A stretch of 64,000 nucleotides of DNA from Cricetomys ansorgei (lineage: Eukaryota > Chordata > Mammalia > Rodentia > Nesomyidae): NCBI GenBank assembly GCA_026225945.1, contig JAMJFZ010000165.1:531501-595500 (forward strand), written 5' to 3'. The notes below the pieces were generated by a model. It searched no databases and had not been told where the DNA came from. It was given only the letters and a program-made list of their open reading frames with translations. This document shows, one piece after another, positions 11,171-21,021 of this stretch. The position numbers were made by a program, and so were the translations under genes. The stretch's first letter is position 1. Each line of letters opens with the position of its first letter.

Positions 11171-11406
11171 CTGGGCCAGCAAACCCTTCTCTGTAAAAGG
11201 GCCAGTAGTAGTAAATATGCTTATGTTTCATAGGCCAAACGGTTTCCGCTGTCCTCACTCAACTTTGCCACTGTAGAGCAAAAGCAGCCACAGATAATAT
11301 GAAAATGAATGGGCCTCACTTTCCAATAAAACTTTATTTATAAAATTAAAAAAAAAAAAAAAAGGTCTGTAGGCCAAATGTGACCTAGGAACTGTAGTTT
11401 GCCCTG
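11171..11406 (+). mobile_element. Ancient non-autonomous DNA transposon (hAT-like)
   Basis: Near-complete copy of a mammalian-wide element. The left end is GGGCCAGCAAACCC with TCTGTAAAAGGGCCAG. The middle has ACTTTGCCACTGTAGAGC and CCAATAAAACTTTATTTA. The right end is AGGCCAAATGTGACC with CTGTAGTTTGCCC. The ends are complementary (GCAAAC/GTTTGC). An A-run of about 16 has expanded internally near 11348. It has no coding capacity. The superfamily is from memory of the consensus and the exact family name was not checked. Confidence 0.7.
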
Positions 11407-11547
11407 GATTTGTCCAGAAAATGGAAGCATCCTGCCTTTCAGGATTCGGATGGTTCCTGGGGACAGTGTGTCTAATCTGGCAGAGGCCCCAGGAGGAAGC
11501 AAGGCTCTCCCGTGCCTTACAGAGTGTTGTGTGTGTGGATGGGGGTT

Positions 11548-11618
11548 GGGGGGGGCGACGACAGAGAATCAGATCTAGCATGGGGGGGGCGACGACAGAG
11601 AATCAGATCTAGCATGGG
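11548..11618. repeat. 34-bp tandem duplication
   Basis: A unit reading GGGGGCGACGACAGAGAATC then AGATCTAGCATG occurs twice with a 34-bp offset (11551 and 11585) and no sequence difference beyond G-run length, so the duplication is recent. Confidence 0.9.
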
Positions 11619-11719
11619 AAGCCTATTTATTCCTCACAGCATCCTGGGAAACCCTTTGAAGGGTTTGAGATTCTTAAGGAGGCAAGGGAAGAGCGGAAGG
11701 CTGCATGCAGCTCTGGCCA

Positions 11720-12350
11720 TTTCGGGAGTCTCAATGCGCTCAGACAGGAGTGAGGCTGAGGCTAGAGAGCAGGAAGGAGCGACCAGAGGGAGCCAGAAAG
11801 GGCGCCGGGAGAGAAAGGCCAGTGAGCGCCCCGGAGCTGCGCTGTAACCAGGGTGGTGCTGGCGGCAAAGGGAGGAATCCACGGGCCCCAGCGAGAGCGC
11901 AGGGCGCGGGCCGGGCCTGCCCTACACCGGGCCGCCTCTGATCACGTTTTCAGGGCCACTGCCCACAGGCGCAGACAATGCTGGGGGAGCCTTTGAAGTC
12001 CGAAAGGGATGCCGCGGTGGGAGCCGAGGGACTCTCCTCCCTTCCCCCGTGCTCCCTATGGGGAGGAGGCCAGCGGGACAAAACTGGAGCGGGTCGCAGC
12101 CTGGCCCCCGAAATGCGAGAGACAAAGGGAAAACAAACAGGTTTGGAGCCAAGCGCACGGTGCTGTGTCTGTCCCCCGCCCCGCCGAGCCGGGATGATGG
12201 ATGGCTGCAGCCAGCCTGCTCGCCCGCCGGGCAGGCCCCGCTATTTACATAACACTGGCGTTCCACCGGTCACCTCTGACACTGCACTGCCCGGGGCCAA
12301 GGCCCGGTGGCCTCGCAGTTCCTCGAGCCACCAGGGGACCGTGACAGCCT
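11720..12350. promoter_or_regulatory. Weak second CpG-enriched segment
   Basis: GC- and CpG-richer than its neighbourhood (GGGCGCCGGGAGAG, GAGAGCGCAGGGCGCGGGCCGGG, CCCCGCCCCGCCGAGCCGG). It could be a minor or tissue-specific promoter or a CpG-rich enhancer. No convincing exon was found. Confidence 0.4.
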
Positions 12351-13140
12351 GTGACGACCAGGGCCGTCCTGAGTGCCTGGCTTCCAGGGAGCCCCGGGCT
12401 TGGGGTAAAGCAGGATTATGGTAGCCTCCTCCAAGCCAGTTCTTAGCGGATATGGAGGTGACTCAAGCTCAAAGAAGGAGAGGCAGAGCTGGGGGAGGGG
12501 GGTGTCTAGCACATTATACTCACCCCCCATGGCTAAAAGCAGAACTTCCCAGGAGAGCCAGAGGCAGCTACCACAGTGGGCATACTGGGGCTAGAATGGG
12601 AGACCGGTCCTGCAGGCAGCCTAAGTATGGCCCCAGTGTCTCACGGCCCTTGCTACTGCTCATTCCTAGCTCCAAATCTGCAATCCACCCATTCCCAAGC
12701 GTTTCCAGCATAAAAGCCAAACTGCTCTTGCTGGGCTCCCATTGTGTCTTGACAGGACTCAGTAGCCATGTGGCTTCCATCCCCACCTCCAACCCCCCAT
12801 CCCTCTTGGATGGTTGGAAGAACTGAACTCAGCCCAGGCTGAGGTAACTCACACCAGCGGTCTGGCAACACACAGAATAGTGGAAGAAGAGCTCAGGCCT
12901 TACCTCACAGGGTCCTAGAGATTCCTCAAACACAGTTGGGGCGTCACTTCATCCTGGGGAGAGAGAGGAGCCTGTTAGTCTTTCCAGGAGGAAGCCTGTG
13001 GCTTCTTCCCTACACACATGCTGATGTGACCCATATGTGCCCAAGGGCTCTCTCACTATGCACTGAAGGGCTGATGCTCCAGGGCTAGCCAGAAGGGCCA
13101 GTAATTCAGGCACACTCAGTGGCCCAAAGGCCTGTTTAAG
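12351..13140. other. Unique non-coding DNA
   Basis: No gene or repeat recognised. Open frames lack domain or splice support. Confidence 0.35.
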
Positions 13141-13258
13141 TATATGCTAACCAAAGGTTGAAAATACAGGAAGCAGTAGCAGCTGTTACATGGGAAATAC
13201 AGCTTTTAGGATACAATACCCAAAGAAAGTCAGACTGTGCTTTGTCCAGTGGGGGCAG

Positions 13259-13259
<1 letters not shown>

Positions 13260-13290
<31 letters not shown>
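13260..13290. repeat. (GT)n microsatellite
   Basis: About 14 GT units, with an imperfect GTATGCGTGCACACATG extension. Confidence 0.9.
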
Positions 13291-13292
<2 letters not shown>

Positions 13293-13459
13293 CGTGCACA
13301 CATGTGCATGCTGGTTATAAGCCTTCAGGCTCCCATAAACCTTTAGTGGCTAAGCAGGAATTCCTGGAGACCATCGCTGGATGTAGCGCCAACTATTCCT
13401 TGACTCTTTTCTCCTGGCCCCTGAAAACAAAAATGGCAAATGCCAACTGTTCCCAAGTG

Positions 13460-13462
<3 letters not shown>

Positions 13463-13507
<45 letters not shown>
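13463..13507. repeat. (GT)n microsatellite
   Basis: A perfect run of about 21 GT units. Confidence 0.95.
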
Positions 13508-13509
<2 letters not shown>

Positions 13510-13864
13510 GGGCTGGGAGAGGGACAGGGACAGGCATCAGGAAACTACAGTTCCATAGGAACAGACTGTGGACAGCACCTTCTACCCTGAAGAATCAAGA
13601 CAACCTTCACAGAAGGTTCAGACAGGGCGAGGAACAACACTAGAGGGTCTTTAACCAATAGAGACGGTAGCTCAGCTTGCAGGCCCAGGTCCCCTGCAGC
13701 CCAGAGCAGGGGTTTGGGGATCCCAGGTTCAAAAGGGACAGAATCCACTTGTGGAGGGAGGACCCAACCTACCCACCTGGTCCCACCTGCCCCTGCCTGG
13801 GCCAGGCCTGATGCCCCAGCCGCAGCCCCTGCCCTGCTTTGTTCCCCTTTTTCTTTCCTCTCCC

Positions 13865-14065
13865 TCATTTGTGGCTTATTAAGGATGCAAGAGGAATAAC
13901 ACCAATTTCCTTAGGCTATGTAATCCCCAAATCAGATTGGGGGGATTGCAGGAGATGAGGTCACCTTGTCCAGGGCTCCCAGAATGCCACCCAGTCCCAC
14001 CACCCGCGCTCTCATTCCCAGGACATATTTAGACAGATAAAGCTAATTGTACTTGACATGTCCTC
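13865..14065. promoter_or_regulatory. AT-rich candidate element 3
   Basis: Contains GGCTTATTAAGGATG, CCAAATCAGATTGGGGGGATT and CATATTTAGACAGATAAAGC followed by TAATTGTAC (GATA and homeobox cores). Repeat-free. Suspected enhancer from composition. Confidence 0.35.
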
Positions 14066-14649
14066 TTAAGGAGGGCTTCGTTCTCCGCTAGGCCAGTGTT
14101 ACAGCCTATGCTGGGCCGCTGGGGCAGAGGGCACCCACTGGGGCAGCGCCTACCCGGCTGCACAAAAGGGTTGAGAGCATGCTGATCATCAGGTGGCTTG
14201 GGAGGGTTTCTCTGTGGGCCTAGGACGCGCACGGATCTCATCTAGAGGGTGGGAGCTGGGGTCTGCGGAGAACTGAACGGACAACTAAGACGGGGGCAGT
14301 AGAGAGAAAACGGTGCCAGGCCCGGGTGGAAGAGGCTGATGGAAACCTCAAGAGTGAAAGAGAGACAGAGTTAGAGAGGAGAGGTGAGCCAAGTTAAGTG
14401 GAGGGACTGCAGGCTAGACCAGGCGAACAGGCATGGAGACCCCAAAGCCAATGCTGGGCGGGCCTGGGCGGCCTGGTTGGCAGAGCGCCTTGGGCCCTAG
14501 CAAGGCGTCTCCACTGTCCTGTCCATCCCAGGCTCTCCTTCCTGGCTCTGTCAAGACGCCCCGGCCAGCCTCTCTTGAACCCCCAAAGCCCCCCAACTCT
14601 ACAACTCCAGTATCTCCCTTCTACCACCTTTCTCTCCCCTCCCCTCCTC

Positions 14650-14935
14650 CCCGGCAACTGTGCATTTATTAATTCATGAGGCACTAATTAGTTCTTTGTT
14701 TAATTTTGTGTTAAACAGACTGACCGGAATGATAACGACTTACTGCACAGTGTTGCCGTCCCCAACCACCCCTGTTTTCTGACAACAAGGGAGCGCGGGA
14801 GACCGGAGCGCTGAACCCAAATCCCTCAGCAGTTGCACTTCATTAAGTCAAAATGTGACAAGAAGCTTAGAGAGCAACTCGCAGATCTGATCACACGGAA
14901 CAATCGGAAGCAAACTTTCCAGGAGTTGGTTGGGG
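14650..14935. promoter_or_regulatory. AT-rich candidate conserved element 4
   Basis: Repeat-free block opening with TTTATTAATTCATGAGG, CACTAATTAG and GTTTAATTTTGTGTTAAAC, then CTTCATTAAGTCAAAATGTG. Dense homeodomain cores, a GTTTAA/TTAAAC dyad and abrupt GC-rich flanks suggest a conserved enhancer-type element. Confidence 0.45.
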
Positions 14936-15029
14936 CTGGTGGCGGGAGGGGGCGGGGAAGGGGAAGAGATGCACACATGCGCAGGCACCAAGACGCGCCC
15001 TCGGGTCCTGTCCTTGCCTGTCTGAGGTA

Positions 15030-15985
15030 GGTGGTCTGGCTGACCCTGGTGGCGGGGACATTATCTCCCAGTTGGATCTGGGACACTAGGTAGATTCTGG
15101 GGGTCCCACTGAGGACCCGAGTGGCATCCAGCAGGCCGTTTTTATCTCTTTACTCTTGTGCCTTCCGCCTCTGCCTCTCCTAGTGCTGAAGCCTTATTCT
15201 GGCCTGTAGGGATGAGTGGTCCGCACAACCAGATAATGAGAGTGAATGAGAAAGCTGGCATAGGTAAGGGGGGGGCGGGAGCGCTCTGCAAGGGTGGGGA
15301 CCTTCTCCTCAGGGAGGCTGAGGTTAAGGGAAACACCTCAAGGCTAAAAAAGGAAAGGAATGTATGCTCAGGAGTCACACAGAAGGGCCCAAGTGTTGTC
15401 AGAGTACTCTCTCTGCTAGTTTTCCATCCACCCTCCGTCTATCGATCTATCCATCCATTTTCTATGCATCTTCTATCTGTCTGCCCAAGGTTAGCCCTAA
15501 CTACTCTGAGAATGGAAAGGCTGCGAGGCTCTGTGCATGGCAACCAGAAGAAAGCAGAGCTGGGCTCCTGAGCTTGTAGGCCGTGGTGGCTTCGTGTCGC
15601 TAGGCAGCTGATCTCATAGCGGCAGTGGCCTCTTCCCTTCCTGTCCGCGTGAAAGAGTAGGCTCTCGGCCCCAGTGGTGTCAGACTGCTCTAACACAGGC
15701 AAGGACAATGGCACCAAAAGCAAACCCTGTCCAGTCTAAAGACCTCAGCCCTGCCCATCTTTGACCTGACTCTAATCTCTGAGAAGGGTACACAGGCTAT
15801 ATAGGAGGATGAGAACAAAAGCACACAGAACGTTGAAAAAGTGATCCCTCCATCTTGCAGAGTGCCTGTTGCCTTCTCCCTGTTGGCTGAGCTGCCTGTC
15901 CACAGGAGGCCTAAGTACACACAGCCACTGGCCAGGAAATGATGGCGTAGGGCAGCCACGTCCTCCCTTTCCCTGGCCAGGTCTG
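15030..15985. other. Unique non-coding DNA with short tetranucleotide patch
   Basis: No gene is recognised. A degenerate (CTAT/CCAT)n patch lies at about 15435-15480. Confidence 0.35.
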
Positions 15986-16019
15986 AAGTACAGTGGTTCC
16001 CACCCGAGCCTGGCAGCCC

Positions 16020-16100
16020 TGGGCTGGCTTCTGTTAATTTGCTGTCAGGCTGCCTAAGCAAACCAATTAAAACTAATCATTAATTATAAAAGAGAACAAG
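16020..16100. promoter_or_regulatory. AT-rich candidate element 5
   Basis: TTCTGTTAATTTGCTGTCAG, then ACCAATTAAAACTAATC and ATTAATTATAAAAG give four ATTA/TAAT cores in about 60 bp. A purine-rich stretch follows (16085-16330). Confidence 0.4.
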
Positions 16101-16799
16101 AAGAGGAGAGAGGAGAGGGTGAGAGATGGGGGCAGGAAGAAGGAAGAGAGAATTGGGCGAGAAGAAATGACTCTGAGGGCTTTTGGGGAGCTCTGATTTG
16201 GGGACTAGGGACCTAGAGGGTTGGCAGGGACCAGAGATGCTAGAATGGAGGGACCAGGAAGAAGCCAAGCATGATGGGAGAATCTTCAATGGGCAAGAAG
16301 GTAGAAGGAAAAGAGTGGGGGTGAGGTGGGGAATGAGCTAAAACAGGGTACCAAGGCTGGAAGGAGTCTGACTCCTAGAAGTCCCCTCTGTCTAAAGTGG
16401 AAACCTCTCTAGGACCCGGCTCTGCGGTCTCTCCCACAGGCTGCTTGGCTCCATATGCATGAAGCTCCAGGCCAGGCTCCTGTCTGAGGTCCCAACCTGC
16501 TCCCCAGCCTTCTCAGGCCATGGGGATTCAGGACAGCTGTTGGGCTGTCTGGCTACCCACCCCCTGCTATCCTAACCCACCTCCCCATCCTCATAGACCC
16601 TCCCCCGGCTGGCCTTTCACAAGGGCTGGGGCCATGTCAGCCCGGCAGCTTGAGGAGGGGGCAGCACAGACAATGAGGGGCAGTGTCATGGAAACGGGCA
16701 CTTTCCCGGAGAAACATTCTGTTTGGCCTCCCTTCCTGCATTGAGGAGCTGTCAGGAGCCTGAGTGAGAGTCACACTATCCCGGGACCAGGCGTGACAA

Positions 16800-16860
16800 A
16801 ACCTATTTTCTGCCTCAAATTTGATTGATTAAAAAACTTTTTAGGAAAACCATGTTGAAA
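16800..16860. promoter_or_regulatory. PBX-HOX-type site in AT-rich patch
   Basis: TGATTGAT at 16822-16829 within AAATTTGATTGATTAAAA matches the composite PBX-HOX binding core (TGATNNAT). It is repeat-free on the left and purine-rich on the right. Confidence 0.35.
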
Positions 16861-17431
16861 GAGTAGGGGGAAAAAAAAGATAGGGAGGGAGGAATAGAAG
16901 GGGAGAGAAAGAATAAAAAGTGCTACAGGGAAGGAAAGCTGGAAGGGAAAGGCTACATCTAGGGGCCAGCGGGCCAGCACCCTGCAAGGCTCCGGGGTGT
17001 GTATCAGAGACACAGCCGCGGCACAACCAGGCAACACAGAACGCCCAAAGAAAGCGTGGAACCTTTACACAGCAGGACAATGAGGGGCTGCCGGTTCCGG
17101 ACAGTGTGGCAGAGGCTGGATGGGGACAGAGGTGGCAGCCGGAGCGGGCTGGTCATCTGTTGCCTAGGGAGAGTGGACTAAGGCCTCCAGCCAGGAGGGG
17201 CAGGTGGCTCTGCTGTCCAGCATCAAGGTAGCGTGGGCTCTCGCTGGGCTCTGTGGTTTCTCCCCAAGAGAGTCTTGATTGGAATTTGGCTAGAATCCTG
17301 TCTAGACAGGGTCAAGAGGAGGGCCTCGTCGTTCGGAGCAGGGAAGGGATTCCCCACTTGTTCTTTCTGATGTTTGTGTGTAGGTTGACGTCAGTTGCGT
17401 TTCCTATCGCCTCCGTTATTATTATTATTAT

Positions 17432-17590
17432 TTAGATTTATTATTATTTTGCCCGCATGTACATACGTGCGTTATATGTGTGCCTGGTGCCCACGGAGGT
17501 GACAAACCTGCATGTGGGTGCTGGGAATCGAACACGGGTCCTCTGCAAGAACAATAAGTGCTCTTAACCACTGAGCCAACTCTCCGGCCT
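17432..17590 (-). repeat. B2/B3 SINE, minus strand
   Basis: Read on the minus strand it starts GAGGCCGGAGAGTTGGCTCAGTGG with the tRNA-derived A/B boxes (B box: GTTCGATTCCC-type) and ends in an A/T-rich tail. An (ATT)n patch lies beyond the tail near 17416-17431. Confidence 0.85.
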
Positions 17591-17592
17591 CT

Positions 17593-17790
17593 TGTATCTT
17601 TGAGATAGGGTTTCTCATTGAACCTGGAGCTCATTGAATTCACTAATTGGCTAGACTGGCAGGACAGCAATCCCCAGGGACCCTCTTGTCCCCATCTCCC
17701 CAGGGCTGGGGTTACAGGCACACGCCACACCATCCAGCTTTCTACTTGGGTGCTAAAGATCTGAACTCAGGTCATCATGCTTGCGCACCA
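17593..17790 (-). repeat. B4-type SINE, minus strand (probable)
   Basis: Opens with TTTGAGATAGGGTTTCTCATTG, passes CCCCAGGGCTGGGGTTACAGG and ends with GGGTGCTAAAGATCTGAACTC. This is the minus-strand order of a composite ID/B1 rodent SINE. The family assignment is approximate. Confidence 0.55.
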
Positions 17791-17811
17791 GGCAATTTAC
17801 CCCCACCCCCA

Positions 17812-17850
17812 AGCTGGTCCCACCCCACCCCACCCCCACCCCCGCCTCCT
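17812..17850. repeat. (CCCCA)n low-complexity tract
   Basis: An imperfect CCCCA/CCACC run. The complementary strand is G-run rich. Confidence 0.75.
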
Positions 17851-18715
17851 CGAGGAATATTTTAAATAATAGTAATTAAACAGAAGAGCAGGAAGTGCCT
17901 AGCTTGGCCCTTCCTTCCTGCCCTGGGTGAAGCCTCCACTAGTCGGTGCTAGTGTTGGCTCCTCCCACTCCCTTGTCTTGAGTCTCCCTATTCAGGCCCA
18001 CGGGTCCTGGGTGGGCGCTTCCTCAGGCAGTTCTTAGGCCTAGCCAGGGACTTTGAAGATGACCGGTGTCCTGCCTTGGTTTCTCAAGGAGAAAAGACAC
18101 CTCCTCCTGATCCTGGGACTCTCTCTAGAGAAAGAAATATCGCTCTTTCCAGCATCCCAGCCTGCCCACCACAAAGGTGCCTCAGCTATCCCGGAATGAG
18201 TCCTTCCTCTCTCTAGGAAGAACGGTTTGAGCTGGTGGCCTGGTATGCTCCTTTCTTTCTAAGAGCCTCAAAGGTCACGGTGACAGGCAGTGCTGGCCAA
18301 GGAGTCAGCAAGAACGTGTGCCATGTGCTAGGGAAGAGCTCAGAGGTACCCATCTAGCCTCCACTCAGGACTCAGTGTGCGCGTGACACGGTGACGCTGC
18401 TGGACTGAAGCATTCAGCAGACAGATGTGCAGAGAGATGACACCACCTCTGGCCTTGCCATAAACACATCCAGTCTCCAAAGCCCTGTTTCCCAGAGATC
18501 ATAGAGATCAAGACAGACAGAAGGACAGCATCAGTGGGTTGGGTTTGAATCCCACCAGCCCTGGTCATTACCAGCTGCGGTGAGAACCCAGTACAACCGT
18601 GTTCAGCACTTGAAGGAACTATCCCTTGACATCAGCTTCTAAGGTCCTTCATGAGAGATACTGTGGTTTCACTCCAAGGTACAGATCTCAACGGTGGACC
18701 ATAGGGTCTTAAGCA
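17851..18715. other. Unique non-coding DNA
   Basis: No gene recognised. A possible MIR scrap lies at 18535-18600 (GGGTTTGAATCCCACC). Confidence 0.3.
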
Positions 18716-18717
18716 CT

Positions 18718-19142
18718 TCAACACAAATGTTCAAGCACTATTCAGGACAATCAAAAGGCAGACACAGCCCGAGTTCCCATCAGTTGAGGAATGGATACAC
18801 ATAGGTAACACATGGTCTATATGTACTATGGACTATTATACAGTTATGAAACGTAATAAAGAGTCGACACACTGCAACATGAATACACCTGACTGAAAGG
18901 AATCAGACAGGCAAGGTTATAAATTGTATGGCTCCAGCTAGTTACATGAAGAAGGAGGAGGAGGAGGAGAAAGAAGAGGAGGAGGAGGAGGAGGAAGAGG
19001 AAAGATCTAGAATATAGTAAACAGATTATAGAGAATAAATTACTGATTGTCAGGAACTGTGGAAAGGAAGAGTTGGGGACGCCTGACTACCCATAACCAT
19101 GTACGGGGTGATTAAAAAAAATCACCTCATTCTTCTGGAACT
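18718..19142 (+). repeat. Old L1 3'-UTR, left part
   Basis: Follows the mammalian L1 3' end in order: GTTCAAGCACTATTCAGG, CCCATCAGTTGAGGAATGG, GTACTATGGACTATTATAC, GAAAGGAATCAGACAGGCAAGG, CTGATTGTCAGGAACTGTGG. A (GGA)n expansion sits at 18950-19002. The copy is interrupted by a B1 insertion and resumes at 19331. It has no ORF. Confidence 0.75.
18950..19002. repeat. (GGA)n/(GAA)n purine microsatellite
   Basis: About 50 bp of pure purine within the L1 remnant, so it arose after that insertion. Confidence 0.9.
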
Positions 19143-19330
19143 TGTCAGGCGGTGGTGGCACATGCCTTTAATTCCAGTGCTCAGGAGGCAGAGGCAGGTG
19201 GATCTCTGTGAGTTCGAGGCCAGCCTGGTCTATAAAGCGAGTTCCACGACAGCCTGGACTACACAGAGAAACCCTGTCATGAAAAAACAAAAAATAAACA
19301 AACAAGCAAACAAACAAATAAATAAATAAA
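19143..19330 (+). repeat. B1 SINE with A-rich tail, inserted in L1
   Basis: Typical 7SL-derived B1: GGCGGTGGTGGCACATGCC, CAGGAGGCAGAGGCAGGTGG, GGCCAGCCTGGTCTATAAAG, CAGAGAAACCCTGTC, then an (AAAC)n/(AAAT)n tail. A 10-bp target-site duplication TTCTGGAACT flanks it at 19133-19142 and 19331-19340. Confidence 0.95.
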
Positions 19331-19465
19331 TTCTGGAACTAGATATTAGTGATAGGTATACAGCTTGTGAGTGTACCTGATGCCACTGAATGTGCACTTA
19401 AAACGGTCACACTGGTGAACTTTATGGCATGTGTATTTACCATTATAAAATGCTCGATACAACAG
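19331..19465 (+). repeat. Old L1 3'-UTR, right part
   Basis: Continues the L1 order after the B1: GTGTACCTGATGCCACTGAATG, GCACTTAAAACGGTCAC and GTGAACTTTATGGCATGTGT, followed by an ATTTACCATTATAAAATG tail. Confidence 0.75.
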
Positions 19466-19618
19466 GGGAAAAGAAAAGAGCTCAGAAGAGAAGGTATCAG
19501 ACATGGGAGCTCAGCAGCAGCGTTAGATGAGCCAGGGTGGGAGAGGGCATGGTAATTTCAGTGAGTCCTCTTTCCTTCCAGCCCTGAACAGGATTTGAGC
19601 CACCATCTGAGGTACCCT

Positions 19619-19806
19619 CGTACCAGCTCAATCGGTAGAATGTTTGTCCCGCATGTATGCGGTCCTGGGTTTGATCTCTAGCACCCCATAAACTGGGTGT
19701 GGTGGCACACACCTGTCAGCCCAGCACTTGGGAGATGGAGACAGGAAAATCAGAAGTTCAAGGTTGTTGTTGACTACATGAGTATCCTGGGCTAGACTCT
19801 GTCAGG
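19619..19806 (+). repeat. B4 (ID-B1 composite) SINE
   Basis: A tRNA-like ID half (CCAGCTCAATCGGTAGAATG, then GTCCTGGGTTTGATCTCTAGC) is followed by a B1-like half (GGGTGTGGTGGCACACACC, CAGCCCAGCACTTGGGAG, TCCTGGGCTAGACTCTGTC). A purine tail follows. Confidence 0.85.
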
Positions 19807-19829
19807 AAGGAAGAAGGAAAGGGGAAGAA

Positions 19830-20280
19830 AGAGAAAGAGGAGAGGGCAGAAGGCAGAGGAAAGGCTAGGTGGCTCCCCTGATGGACCTCCCTGAGGATAC
19901 CCTCCCTCAAGTGGTTGTGACTTCATCTCCCACACATCGCCACTCCCCTGCATGCACAAATGGCTTCTACGAATCCCAGTGCCCCCAGCTCCGCCTCTGC
20001 GTACCCCTCTGCCCAGCTAGGCAGAAACTTCAGCTCTCGCCCAGGATCCCTGTGCAACAAGCTCCCTCCACAGCGCTCTGAGCTGATGACTTCCCCGCCC
20101 CCAGGGCTCTAGGGCTTCCCAAGGTCGGGGCGGTCCAACCCGAAGGGAAAGCCTAGGATACTGGGGGTGTAGGGGAAAGCCAAGCACTCTGGGGGTCCCC
20201 TGAGCTCTCATCCCGATCCTGCCTGCCTGTTCCTGAATGCGCGTGCACACAGAAACCCCTGTCTTGGCCCAGGAACTGTC
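19830..20280. other. Unique non-coding DNA
   Basis: No gene or repeat recognised. Confidence 0.35.
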
Positions 20281-20284
20281 AGGA

Positions 20285-20660
20285 GATCAACAAACAAAAG
20301 CTGCTTCTTGACAGAGAGTCATTTATATTTTAGCTTCGTTCCATTATCCTAACGAATCCTTCATCAGCAGATGCCATATTAACAGCAGAAAAATCAGCTC
20401 ATTACATCCGGGGGGATTTCATCAAGTCGGCAATCATGTGTGCAGCTCCCCAAGCCTTCAAGAGGCCAGTGGGGCTGTTATTTATTTATTTTGTTACTTA
20501 TTTATTTATTTTTTTGGGTTCTTTCCACATAATTGCGCCGCATCTCAGATCTTTAATAAATAATTTGTAGGTCCTGAACTGCACACAGCTTTGCTCTCTG
20601 CCATGAGAGCCTGCTTTAGCCAAAATATTTACCAATATTTAAAAGTCATTAGAGTCAGGA
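20285..20660. promoter_or_regulatory. AT-rich candidate conserved element 6
   Basis: About 375 bp, repeat-free apart from an (ATTT)n patch at 20478-20513. Cores include TTCCATTATCCTAACG, GCCATATTAACAGC, ATAATTGCGCCGC, TTAATAAATAATTTG and two ATATTTACCAATATTT-like forkhead-type stretches. It is one of the most enhancer-like blocks in the window. Conservation was not tested. Confidence 0.5.
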
Positions 20661-20855
20661 AGGAAGTGGGGAGGGGTTACTGGGAGCAGCCTGGTTTGGG
20701 GCTATGGAGGAAGGGTGGTCATCCTGCTTGGTGACACCTGGTAGAGTCTTGTCTGTCAGCCTCTGCCTGACTAGTCCTGATGGAGGTTTCCTGGGAGAGA
20801 ATGCTGGATGTATCTTGGAAGACATATCTTGGTTTCTTTTTTTTTCATCCTTAAT

Positions 20856-21021
20856 ATGGTTTATTTAATTTTATTTTATGCTCATCCGTGTAAGGGCATC
20901 AGATTTCCCAGAACTGGAGTTACAGACAGTTGTGAGCTGCCATGTAGGTGCTGGGACTTGAACCCGGGTCCTCTCAAAGAGCAGCCAGTGCTCTTAACCT
21001 CTGAGCCATCTCTCCAGCCCC
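20856..21021 (-). repeat. B2 SINE, minus strand
   Basis: On the minus strand it begins GGGGCTGGAGAGATGGCTCAGAGG with CACTGGCTGCTC and a B box within GGACCCGGGTTCAAGTCCCAGC, and ends in an A/T-rich tail. Confidence 0.95.

Noticed and set aside
12329..12343. Possible CTCF site CCACCAGGGGACC
   Set aside because: The GGC of the core reads GAC. Too weak to list.
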